From contig CAMLID010000081.1 in the NCBI GenBank assembly GCA_946480055.1, positions 1 through 14,468 on the forward strand: a stretch of 14,468 nt of DNA. Reading direction: 5' to 3'. The translations under genes and the position numbers were made by a program. Of this stretch, positions 1-5,992 are shown one piece after another (the first letter of the stretch is position 1; each line of letters begins with the position of its first letter). The notes beneath the pieces were generated by a model. It had not been told where the DNA came from and did no database searches. It was given only the letters and a program-made list of their open reading frames with translations. Source of the stretch: an uncultured Lysobacter sp. (GTDB lineage: Bacteria; Pseudomonadota; Gammaproteobacteria; Xanthomonadales; Xanthomonadaceae).

Positions 1-332
1 GTCATCAGCACGTAGGGGTAGCTCTTGTCGTCGCGCAGCAGCACGTTGTAGCGCGGCTTGAGCGACTTGATCAGCTGGTTTTCCAGGATCAGCGCCTCGG
101 CCTCGGTGCGGGTGACCGTGACCTCCATGCGCGCGGTCTGCGCCAGCATGGACATGATCCGGGCCGACTTGGGCGTGGCGTTGAAATAGCTGGAGACGCG
201 GTTCTTGAGCGCGCCGGCCTTGCCGACGTAGAGCACGTTGTCGTCGGCGCCGATCATGCGGTAGACGCCCGGCGCGGTGCTGAGCTTCTTGACGAAGGAC
301 TTGCCGTCGAACGGCGGCGGCGACGCGCTCAT
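1..332 (-). CDS. uvrC: UvrABC system protein C (excinuclease subunit C), N-terminal part
   Basis: Encodes the first 110 residues of UvrC; the rest runs off the left edge. UvrC is the dual-incision nuclease of nucleotide excision repair, cutting on both sides of a lesion after UvrA/UvrB loading. What is visible is the GIY-YIG domain that makes the 3' incision: GVY at residues 22-24, YVGKA at 35-39, an arginine in KNRVSSYF near residue 45, and the helix [13 protein letters not shown] around 77-89 with the likely metal-binding glutamate. The following [16 protein letters not shown] is typical of UvrC. The ATG at 332 is chosen because the family match begins within about ten residues of it; the preceding bases are G/C-rich with only a poor Shine-Dalgarno. 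It is separated from the phosphatase gene by 298 bases and a terminator, so it is probably transcribed on its own. Function is nearly certain; start position is good. Confidence 0.95.
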   Translation of the reverse strand, partial: MSASPPPFDGKSFVKKLSTAPGVYRMIGADDNVLYVGKAGALKNRVSSYFNATPKSARIMSMLAQTARMEVTVTRTEAEALILENQLIKSLKPRYNVLLRDDKSYPYVLM

Positions 333-452
333 GCGCCCCGCCCCGGCGCGACCCGGCCGCGCAGGCGCACGGCCGCGCGCGACCCGTCAGGGCGCGTGGC
401 GGGCGGAACGGCTGGCAAGGTGCGGGCGGTCACGGTCGCGAACATCGGCTAA

Positions 453-481
453 TGGATAGGGCCGATTATGCGTGAAGGCAA
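453..481 (-). promoter_or_regulatory. Candidate sigma70-type promoter for uvrC
   Basis: On the minus strand TTGCCT (481-476) is followed after 17 bases by TATCCA (458-453), about 120 bases upstream of the uvrC ATG. It lies just beyond the terminator at 521-546, where a new promoter is expected. The match to consensus is only moderate (4/6 and 3/6), so this is a suggestion. Confidence 0.3.
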
Positions 482-520
482 GATGGCGGCGCTGGAATGG
501 GGTTTGCGGACTGTTGGGGC

Positions 521-546
521 AAAACCCCTGCTCTTTTGCGCAGGGG
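521..546 (-). terminator. Rho-independent terminator after the kdsB/phosphatase unit
   Basis: Read on the minus strand, CCCCTGC (546-540), an 8-base loop and GCAGGGG (531-525) form a perfect 7-bp GC-rich stem, followed directly by TTTT (524-521). It lies about 85 bases past the stop of the LMW phosphatase gene and before uvrC, so it should end the lpxK/kdsB/phosphatase transcript. The T-run is short, but this is the best intrinsic terminator in the window. The rest of the 333-630 gap holds no convincing gene. Confidence 0.7.
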
Positions 547-630
547 GAGCGGCGGGCGCGGGTTCGGGCTCGTTATCGTCGCCCCGGGATATCGCTTGTC
601 TGCCCCCGTCGAAAAAGGGGACCGAGGGGA

Positions 631-1113
631 TCAGCGCCCGCGCTCGCCCAGTTCCTCGCGCAGCCGCGCGATCGCACCGTCGGCGGCGCGGTCGAGCAGG
701 CGGAACACGTGCTCGAACTGGGCCGGCCCGCCGGTGTAGGGATCGGGCACCTCGCCCTGCGTTTCCACGCCGGTCCAATCCAGCAGCAATGCCATCTGCG
801 CGCGGGCGCCGCGCGGCGCCCGCGCATGCACGTCGCGCAGGTTGGCGCGGTCGGCGCACAGCAGCCAGTCGAAGTCGCGGTAGTCGGAGGCTGCGAGCTG
901 GCGCGCGCGCAGGCCGGAGATGTCGATACCGTGCTCGGCGGCGTTGGCGATCGCGCGCCGATCCGGCGGCTGGCCGACGTGCCAGTCGCCGGTGCCGGCC
1001 GAGTCCAGTTCGACCCGCCCGGCCACGCTGGATGCGGCGATGCGCGCGCGCAGCACGCCTTCGGCCACCGGCGAGCGGCAGATGTTGCCCAGACAGACCA
1101 CCAGCAGGCGCAT
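631..1113 (-). CDS. Low-molecular-weight protein tyrosine phosphatase
   Basis: A 160-residue cytosolic phosphatase of the low-molecular-weight (arsenate-reductase-like) family, which removes phosphate from protein tyrosines through a cysteinyl-phosphate intermediate. The active-site P-loop CX5RS is at residues 7-14 (CLGNICRS, nucleophile Cys7, Arg13), and the general-acid loop VPDPY has its aspartate at 124. Length is normal for the family. The ATG at 1113 lies 3 bases after the kdsB stop, so the two genes are surely co-transcribed, and a terminator follows at 521-546. Many such enzymes sit with exopolysaccharide kinases (Wzb/Wzc), but here the neighbours are lipid A/Kdo genes, an arrangement also known from Pseudomonas. 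The substrate is therefore unknown. The family is certain; a link to envelope polysaccharide control is inference. Confidence 0.93.
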   Translation of the reverse strand: MRLLVVCLGNICRSPVAEGVLRARIAASSVAGRVELDSAGTGDWHVGQPPDRRAIANAAEHGIDISGLRARQLAASDYRDFDWLLCADRANLRDVHARAPRGARAQMALLLDWTGVETQGEVPDPYTGGPAQFEHVFRLLDRAADGAIARLREELGERGR

Positions 1114-1116
1114 GGC

Positions 1117-1884
1117 TCAGGCGCCCCGGGCCAGACGCGCTTCGGCGCGCTGCAGGTCCTCGGGCGTGTCGACGCCGGGCGGGAACGGCTCGGGCGTCAG
1201 CGCGACCGCGATGCGGTGGCCGGCTTCGAGCACGCGCAGCTGCTCCAGCGATTCGATCGTTTCCAGGCGTCCCGGCGGCATCGCCGCGAAACGCTGCAGG
1301 AAGCCGGCACGGTAGCCGTAGATGCCGATGTGGCGCAGCCACTCGCCGCTGTCGGGCATGCGGTTGCGGTCGCGGGCGAAGGCGTCGCGCGGCCACGGAA
1401 TCGGCGCGCGGCTGAAGTACAGCGCGTCGCCGTTGGCCGCGCGCACCAGCTTGACCGCGTTGGGATCGAGCAGGGTCTCGACTTCGGTCACCGGCGCGGC
1501 CAGGGTCGACATCTCGGCGCCGCTCGCGCGCAAGGCCGCCGCGCAAGCGCGTATGCCCGCGGCGGGCGCGAACGGCTCGTCGCCCTGCAGATTCACCACC
1601 ACAGTGTCGTCGGCCCAGCCGGCGATGCGCGCGCACTCGGCCAGGCGGTCGGTCCCGGACGCGTGTTCGGTCGAGGTCATCGCCACCCGCACGCCGCTGT
1701 CGCGCAGCGCCTCGGCGATGCGTTCATCGTCGGCCGCCACCCAGACCTCGCTCGCGCCGGCCGCAAGCGCACGCCGTGCGACATGCAGCACCAGCGGCTC
1801 GCCCGCGAGCAGGCGCAAGGGCTTGCCCGGCAAACGCGTGGCGGCGTAACGGGCGGGGATGGCGACGACGAAATCCTTGCTCAT
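1117..1884 (-). CDS. kdsB: 3-deoxy-manno-octulosonate cytidylyltransferase (CMP-Kdo synthetase)
   Basis: KdsB activates Kdo with CTP to give CMP-Kdo, the donor used by the Kdo transferase WaaA in building the LPS inner core. The 255-residue product is close to the usual ~250. Visible motifs are the N-terminal nucleotide-binding stretch [17 protein letters not shown] (7-23), [11 protein letters not shown] (73-83), NLQGDEPF (98-105) with the metal-binding aspartate near 102, HIGIYGY (185-191), LEQLR (213-217) and GVDTPEDL (237-244). The ATG at 1884 is preferred over an open extension to 2148: the family match starts right there and a GGAG lies 6-7 bases upstream. It follows lpxK after 148 bases that hold inverted repeats, and the phosphatase gene follows 3 bases after its stop. 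Function is very secure. Confidence 0.96.
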   Translation of the reverse strand: MSKDFVVAIPARYAATRLPGKPLRLLAGEPLVLHVARRALAAGASEVWVAADDERIAEALRDSGVRVAMTSTEHASGTDRLAECARIAGWADDTVVVNLQGDEPFAPAAGIRACAAALRASGAEMSTLAAPVTEVETLLDPNAVKLVRAANGDALYFSRAPIPWPRDAFARDRNRMPDSGEWLRHIGIYGYRAGFLQRFAAMPPGRLETIESLEQLRVLEAGHRIAVALTPEPFPPGVDTPEDLQRAEARLARGA

Positions 1885-1929
1885 GCGGAACTCCAGCGGG
1901 GCGCGGCCGTGCCGCGGCGAGTCGGTGCG

Positions 1930-2010
1930 TCCGCGGATACCGCGGAGCGTTCGGGGCGACACTGGAGCATGGTACGACGCACGTGGAAGCGATCGCACAA
2001 CGCTCCGCGG
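1930..2010. repeat. Competing inverted repeats between lpxK and kdsB
   Basis: CCGCGGAGCGTT (1940-1951) has a perfect 12-base inverted copy, AACGCTCCGCGG (1999-2010), 47 bases away. The first arm also forms a tight 7-bp hairpin with its other neighbour: TCCGCGG (1930-1936), ATA, CCGCGGA (1940-1946). The two pairings share bases 1940-1946 and so exclude each other. The block sits in the 148-base untranslated stretch between the lpxK stop and the kdsB start. It could be a transcript fold tuning kdsB, a protein-binding site or a leftover repeat; the sequence does not decide. Confidence 0.55.
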
Positions 2011-2029
2011 CCACCGAACCGTGCTGCGC

Positions 2030-3082
2030 CTAACGGCCCTTGAGCGCCGCCAGTTTGTCCAGCAGCGACACCCAGAACGCCTCGGGCAATTCGGTGCGCA
2101 CCGGCACGCTGAAGTACTGGTCGCCGACGAACGAGCCTTCGCCCTCACCGGCCAGCTTGACCGCGTCTTTCTCGGTCATCAGCACCGGCAGTTGGCTGCC
2201 GAACTCGAAGTCGGCGGCGCTGTAGCGGTGATGATCGGGAAACGCGTGCGGGACCACGGCGATGCCGAAGCCGCGCAGCATGGCGAAGAAGCGTTCGGGG
2301 TCGCCGATACCGGCCACCGCATGCACGCGCTGGCCGGAGTACGCGCCCAGTTTGCGCGAGCGCCCACCCAGCACCGGCTGCACCTGGTCGGCGATCAGGC
2401 GCATCGGCCATTCGCCGAAGCCGGTCTCGCCGCCGCCGACGCCGCTGGCGACGTTGGCCTGGGAAATGTTGACGACGCGGAAGTCGCAGCGTGCAGCGCG
2501 CTCGGGCAACTCGCGCAGCGGGCCCGCGGGCAGCAGTTGGCCGTTGCCGTAGCGGCGGCGGCCGTCGACGACTTCGATCTCGATATCGCGCGCCAGACGG
2601 TAGTGCTGCAGGCCGTCGTCGCAGACCACTACGTCGCAGCCGGCTTCGACCAGGGCGCGCGCGGCTGCAGCGCGGTCGCGATCGACCCGGACCTTGACCC
2701 CGGTGCGTGCGGCGATCAGCACCGGCTCGTCGCCGCCCAGGGCCGGATCGCTGGTGCCTTCGACCCACATCGGCGGGGCCGAGCCGTCGCGGCCGTAGCC
2801 GCGGCTGGCGACGCCCGGGGTCCGGCCTTCGGCGCGCAAACGCTCGACCAGGGCGATGGTCATCGGGGTCTTGCCGGCGCCGCCGGCGGTGATGTTGCCG
2901 ACCACGATCACCGGCACGCCGGGGTGGTGGCGGCGCAGCCAGCCTTTCAGGTACAGGCTGCGGCGCAGGCCGGTGACCGCGCCGTACAGGCCGGACAGCA
3001 GCCGCGCGCCGATCGGAATGGGAGCGTCGCCGTACCAGTACGCCGGCAGGCGTACGCGGCGTTCGTGCGATCCGCCGGCCAT
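2030..3082 (-). CDS. lpxK: Tetraacyldisaccharide 4'-kinase (lipid A 4'-kinase)
   Basis: LpxK phosphorylates the 4' position of the tetraacyldisaccharide-1-phosphate, giving lipid IVA on the cytoplasmic face of the inner membrane. The product is 350 residues (family about 330-350). A hydrophobic N-terminal region (about 25-45) fits membrane association. The Walker A motif TAGGAGKT lies at 65-72, DDGLQHYRL at 155-163, GIGDPERFF at 258-266, FPDHHRY at 281-287 and MTEKDAVK at 302-309, all typical of LpxK. The ATG at 3082 begins 2 bases after the msbA stop; the frame stays open far upstream, but only as a shadow of msbA. The coupling with msbA, which flips the finished lipid A, is functional. It ends at TAG (2030-2032), after which the kdsB leader begins. 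Confidence 0.96.
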   Translation of the reverse strand: MAGGSHERRVRLPAYWYGDAPIPIGARLLSGLYGAVTGLRRSLYLKGWLRRHHPGVPVIVVGNITAGGAGKTPMTIALVERLRAEGRTPGVASRGYGRDGSAPPMWVEGTSDPALGGDEPVLIAARTGVKVRVDRDRAAAARALVEAGCDVVVCDDGLQHYRLARDIEIEVVDGRRRYGNGQLLPAGPLRELPERAARCDFRVVNISQANVASGVGGGETGFGEWPMRLIADQVQPVLGGRSRKLGAYSGQRVHAVAGIGDPERFFAMLRGFGIAVVPHAFPDHHRYSAADFEFGSQLPVLMTEKDAVKLAGEGEGSFVGDQYFSVPVRTELPEAFWVSLLDKLAALKGR

Positions 3083-3084
3083 GC

Positions 3085-4833
3085 CTATTCGGCCTCGCGG
3101 AACTGCATGCGGTGCAGGTGCGCGTACAGCCCGCCCTGCTCCAGCAACTGCGCATGGCTGCCGCGCTCGACGATGCGGCCCTGATCCAGCACCAGCACTT
3201 GGTCGGCATGCTCGATCGTCGAGAGCCGGTGCGCGATCACCAGCGTCGTGCGGTCGGGCATCAGCCGTTCCAGCGCGTCCTGCACCAACCGCTCGGATTC
3301 GGTATCCAGCGCCGCGGTGGCCTCGTCCAGGATCAGGATCGGCGCGTCCTTGAGCATGGCGCGCGCGATCGCCAGACGCTGGCGCTGGCCGCCGGACAGC
3401 TTGCCGCCCTTGGCGCCGATATGGGTCTGCACGCCTTCGGGCAGGCGCTCGACGAACTCCATCGCGTTGGCGCCGCGCACCGCGCGATCCAGACCTTCCG
3501 GCGGCGCCTGCTGCAACTCGCCGTAGGCGACGTTGGCCGCGACCGTGCCGTCGAACAGCATCACCTGCTGCCCGACCAGGGCGATCTGCCGGCGCAGGTC
3601 GGACAGGCGGTAGTCCTGCAACGGGTGGCCGTCGAGCAGGATCTGGCCCGACTCGGGTTCGTAGAAGCGCGGGAGCAGCTTGATCAGGGTCGACTTGCCG
3701 CTGCCGGAGCGGCCGACGATCGCGGTGACCGTACCCGGCCGCGCACTGAAACTGATGTCGGCCAGGGCCGGGTCCTTCTGGCCCGGATAGCGCGCGACCA
3801 CGTCGCGGAATTCGATTTCGCCGCGTGCCCGGGTCAGCGGACGGCTGCCGTTGTCGGGCTCGTCGTCGGCATCCAGCACCGAGAACAGGCGTTCGGCCGA
3901 GGCCACGCCCCGCTGCAGCATGTTCTGCACATTGGTGAGCTGACGCAGCGCCGGAATGATCGCGATCATCGAGGTCATCAGGGTCACGAATTTGCCCGCG
4001 TCCAGGCGCCCGGCCAGGGCCTCGCGCCCGGCCACGAACAACAGCAGCGCCAAGCCGACCGCACCCATCAGCTGCACCATCGCCGAGGCGATGGAACGCG
4101 TGGATTCGACCTTCATGCTGAGCTTGAGGTGGTTGTCGGCGATCGCGGCGTAGCGCTCCAGCTCGACCTGCTGTGCGCCGTAGACCTTGACCTCCTGCTG
4201 ATTGCCCAGGGCCTGGTCGGCCGACTGCAGCAGCGCACCCGCGCTTTCCTGGATGCGGTGGCTGATGCGGCGGTAGCGACGGCCGATCTTGTCCATCACG
4301 AAGGCCAGCGGCGGCGCCATCAGCAGCACCGCCAGGGTCACCTGCCAGCTTGCGTACAGCATCGCGCCGAGCAAGGCCATCGCCTGGAAGCTCTGCTGCA
4401 GCATGACCTTCATCGCGTCGACCGCGGCCTGCGCGACCTGATCGCTGTCCGAGCCCAGCCGCACCAGCATCGACGGCACCGGCTCGGTGTCGAAACGCAG
4501 GCCCGGCAGGCGCAGGTACTTGCCCAGCACGTTCACGCGCATGTCGCGGGCGATGCTGCGGCCGGCCTTGGCCATGTGGAAGTCGGTGACGTAGCCGGCG
4601 ATGCCGCGCAGCAGGAACAGGCCGACGATCGCCAGCGGCAGTAGCGTGCTGAGCTTCTTTTCCTTCTCGATGAAGGTCAGGTTGATGATCGGCGTCATCA
4701 GCGTGGTGAACACACCGGCCGCGGCGGCCTCGACCAGCATGCCGATCAGGGCCAGCCACAGCAGCGCGCCGTAGGGACGGGCGTAGCCCAGCAGGCGGCG
4801 GTAGGTCTGCCAGGGCGATACCTGGACGGTCAC
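3085..4833 (-). CDS. msbA: Lipid A export permease/ATP-binding protein MsbA
   Basis: A 582-residue half-transporter of the ABC exporter class that flips lipid A-core from the inner to the outer leaflet of the inner membrane as a homodimer. The transmembrane domain spans about 15-310 (hydrophobic stretches near 20-42, 62-82, 145-180 and 248-300). The nucleotide-binding domain follows: Walker [10 protein letters not shown] at 374-382, Q-loop at 422-423, signature LSGGQ at 479-483, Walker B ILILDE at 499-504 and the switch histidine at 535. Length and order match MsbA. It starts with GTG at 4833; its first bases overlap the exbD stop as GTGA (4-base overlap), and GAGGG sits 6-7 bases upstream inside exbD. 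Its position directly before lpxK supports the lipid A role over that of a drug exporter of the same fold. In Pseudomonas, as I recall, msbA lies elsewhere. Confidence 0.94.
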   Translation of the reverse strand: MTVQVSPWQTYRRLLGYARPYGALLWLALIGMLVEAAAAGVFTTLMTPIINLTFIEKEKKLSTLLPLAIVGLFLLRGIAGYVTDFHMAKAGRSIARDMRVNVLGKYLRLPGLRFDTEPVPSMLVRLGSDSDQVAQAAVDAMKVMLQQSFQAMALLGAMLYASWQVTLAVLLMAPPLAFVMDKIGRRYRRISHRIQESAGALLQSADQALGNQQEVKVYGAQQVELERYAAIADNHLKLSMKVESTRSIASAMVQLMGAVGLALLLFVAGREALAGRLDAGKFVTLMTSMIAIIPALRQLTNVQNMLQRGVASAERLFSVLDADDEPDNGSRPLTRARGEIEFRDVVARYPGQKDPALADISFSARPGTVTAIVGRSGSGKSTLIKLLPRFYEPESGQILLDGHPLQDYRLSDLRRQIALVGQQVMLFDGTVAANVAYGELQQAPPEGLDRAVRGANAMEFVERLPEGVQTHIGAKGGKLSGGQRQRLAIARAMLKDAPILILDEATAALDTESERLVQDALERLMPDRTTLVIAHRLSTIEHADQVLVLDQGRIVERGSHAQLLEQGGLYAHLHRMQFREAE

Positions 4834-5279
4834 CGCTTGCCCTCGCTGGGCGCCGGACCGGCGTTGGCGGGCGGTGCGGTCGCGCTCATGATCCGGCGGA
4901 AACCGAGCTGGCCCAGCGCGTCGTACACCGTCACCACGGCCTGGTACGGCGTGCGGGCGTCGGCGCGCAGCATCACTTGGCGGTCGCGGTCGCTGCCGGC
5001 GACCTCGGCGATGGTGGTCTTCAGCGATTCCAGATCGTCGCGCAGCACTTCGCGATCGTCGACGAAATAACGGCCTTCGGCGTTGACCAGCACGATCAGC
5101 GCCTTGGAGGCGTCGCTGACCGGCTCGCCGCTGGCACGCGGCAGCTCGAGCTTGAGCACCGAGCGCGCGTCGAAGGTGGCGGTGACCACGAAGAAGATGA
5201 TCAGCACCAGGATCACGTCGATCAACGGGATCAGGTTGATCTCCGGCTCGTCGTCGGCGCGGTGGTCGCGAATGCGCAT
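4830..5279 (-). CDS. exbD: Biopolymer transport protein ExbD/TolR family
   Basis: A 149-residue inner-membrane protein with one transmembrane helix (about 16-36) and a periplasmic domain. The conserved proton-path aspartate is Asp21 in [15 protein letters not shown], preceded by the usual acidic, proline-containing lead EPEINLIPL. Family knowledge: ExbD works with ExbB as a proton-motive-force motor that energises TonB-dependent outer-membrane transport; TolR is the paralogue for outer-membrane constriction. The C-terminal tail after residue 130 is Ala/Pro-rich and looks disordered. Its ATG is 16 bases after the exbB stop, and its stop overlaps the msbA GTG by 4 bases. No tonB or TonB receptor gene is nearby, so which machine this pair drives is open. 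ExbD/TolR family is certain; exbD over tolR rests on pairing and context. Confidence 0.9.
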   Translation of the reverse strand: MRIRDHRADDEPEINLIPLIDVILVLIIFFVVTATFDARSVLKLELPRASGEPVSDASKALIVLVNAEGRYFVDDREVLRDDLESLKTTIAEVAGSDRDRQVMLRADARTPYQAVVTVYDALGQLGFRRIMSATAPPANAGPAPSEGKR

Positions 5280-5295
5280 GCCTGCCCGCCCTGCC

Positions 5296-5964
5296 TCAGC
5301 CCACGACCTGCGGCTGCGCCGGCGTCGCCGGTGCGGCGGCGGCGGCGGCCGGGCGCGCGAGCGGGCGCGTGTCCAGGGTGTCGAGCAACTGGATCGCCTC
5401 GTGCTCCATCGCCACGATGTACTCGGCGATGCGGCCGCGGAACCAGCGGTGCGCGATCAGCGCCGGGATCGCCACGATCATGCCGGCGGCGGTGCAGACC
5501 AGGGCCTTGCCGATACCGCCGGCGAGCTGGTTCACGTCGCCGATGCCGTGATCGAGGATGCCCAGGAACATCTGGATCATGCCGACCACGGTGCCGAACA
5601 GGCCCAACAGCGGACCGGCGGCGGAGATCGTGCCCAGGGTGTTGAGGTAACGCTCCATGCGGTGGACCAGGTGGCGGCCGACGTCCTCGATGCGCTCGCG
5701 GATCTCGTCGCGCGGACGACCGCGCACATCCAGCGCGGCGGCCAGCAAGGCCCCCAGCGGCGAGGTCGCGCGCAGCGACTCGATGTGGGCCGGGTCCAGC
5801 TTGCCGCGGCCGGCCCAGGCACGGACTTCCTTGCCCAGGTCGGGCGGCAGCACGGCCTTGCGTCGCAACGTCCACAACCGCTCGATGATGATCGCCAGCG
5901 CGACGGCCGACAGCAGCAACAGCGGGATCATCGGCCAACCGCCGGCCTTGACCAGTTCCAGCAC
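5296..5964 (-). CDS. exbB: MotA/TolQ/ExbB proton channel family protein
   Basis: A 222-residue inner-membrane protein, partner of ExbD in the proton-driven motor. Three transmembrane segments are visible at about 11-31, 108-138 and 150-172, with a long cytoplasmic loop between the first two. The family signature AAGPLLGLFGTVVGMI is at 115-130, and AGGIGKALVCTAAGMIVAIP follows at 148-167. The C-terminus is an Ala/Pro tail. The start is taken as GTG at 5964 because an ideal GGAGG (5976-5972) lies 7 bases upstream and the match to ExbB proteins begins at LELVKAGGWP. A TTG at 6000, next to the comEC stop, is a possible but poorer start. It lies 28 bases after comEC, so it probably belongs to that transcript. 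Family is certain; start is good. Confidence 0.91.
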   Translation of the reverse strand: MLELVKAGGWPMIPLLLLSAVALAIIIERLWTLRRKAVLPPDLGKEVRAWAGRGKLDPAHIESLRATSPLGALLAAALDVRGRPRDEIRERIEDVGRHLVHRMERYLNTLGTISAAGPLLGLFGTVVGMIQMFLGILDHGIGDVNQLAGGIGKALVCTAAGMIVAIPALIAHRWFRGRIAEYIVAMEHEAIQLLDTLDTRPLARPAAAAAAPATPAQPQVVG

Positions 5965-5971
5965 TCGCGAA

Positions 5972-5976
5972 CCTCC
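5972..5976 (-). promoter_or_regulatory. Ribosome binding site deciding the exbB GTG start
   Basis: GGAGG on the minus strand, 7 bases before the GTG at 5964. It is the strongest Shine-Dalgarno in the window and argues for the GTG over the upstream TTG at 6000, which has none. Confidence 0.75.
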
Positions 5977-5992
5977 GGCCCATTCGGCCGCT

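Noticed and set aside
277..459. A 60-codon plus-strand frame over the uvrC start and the gap beyond it
   Set aside because: Arg/Ala-rich, no ribosome binding site, overlaps uvrC on the other strand.
602..620. CCCC/GGGG hairpin just after the phosphatase stop as a terminator
   Set aside because: The stem is only about 4 bp and no T-run follows on the minus strand; the structure at 521-546 is far better.
472..3184. Long plus-strand open frames (472-2043 and 1859-3184)
   Set aside because: They are antisense to the phosphatase, kdsB and lpxK genes, all with full motif sets.
3112..4644. A 510-codon open frame on the plus strand
   Set aside because: It is antisense to msbA, has no recognisable domain and has a skewed Arg/Gln/His composition.
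3083..4759. Upstream extension of the lpxK frame to 4759
   Set aside because: It runs through msbA in another frame; the LpxK family match starts at the ATG at 3082.
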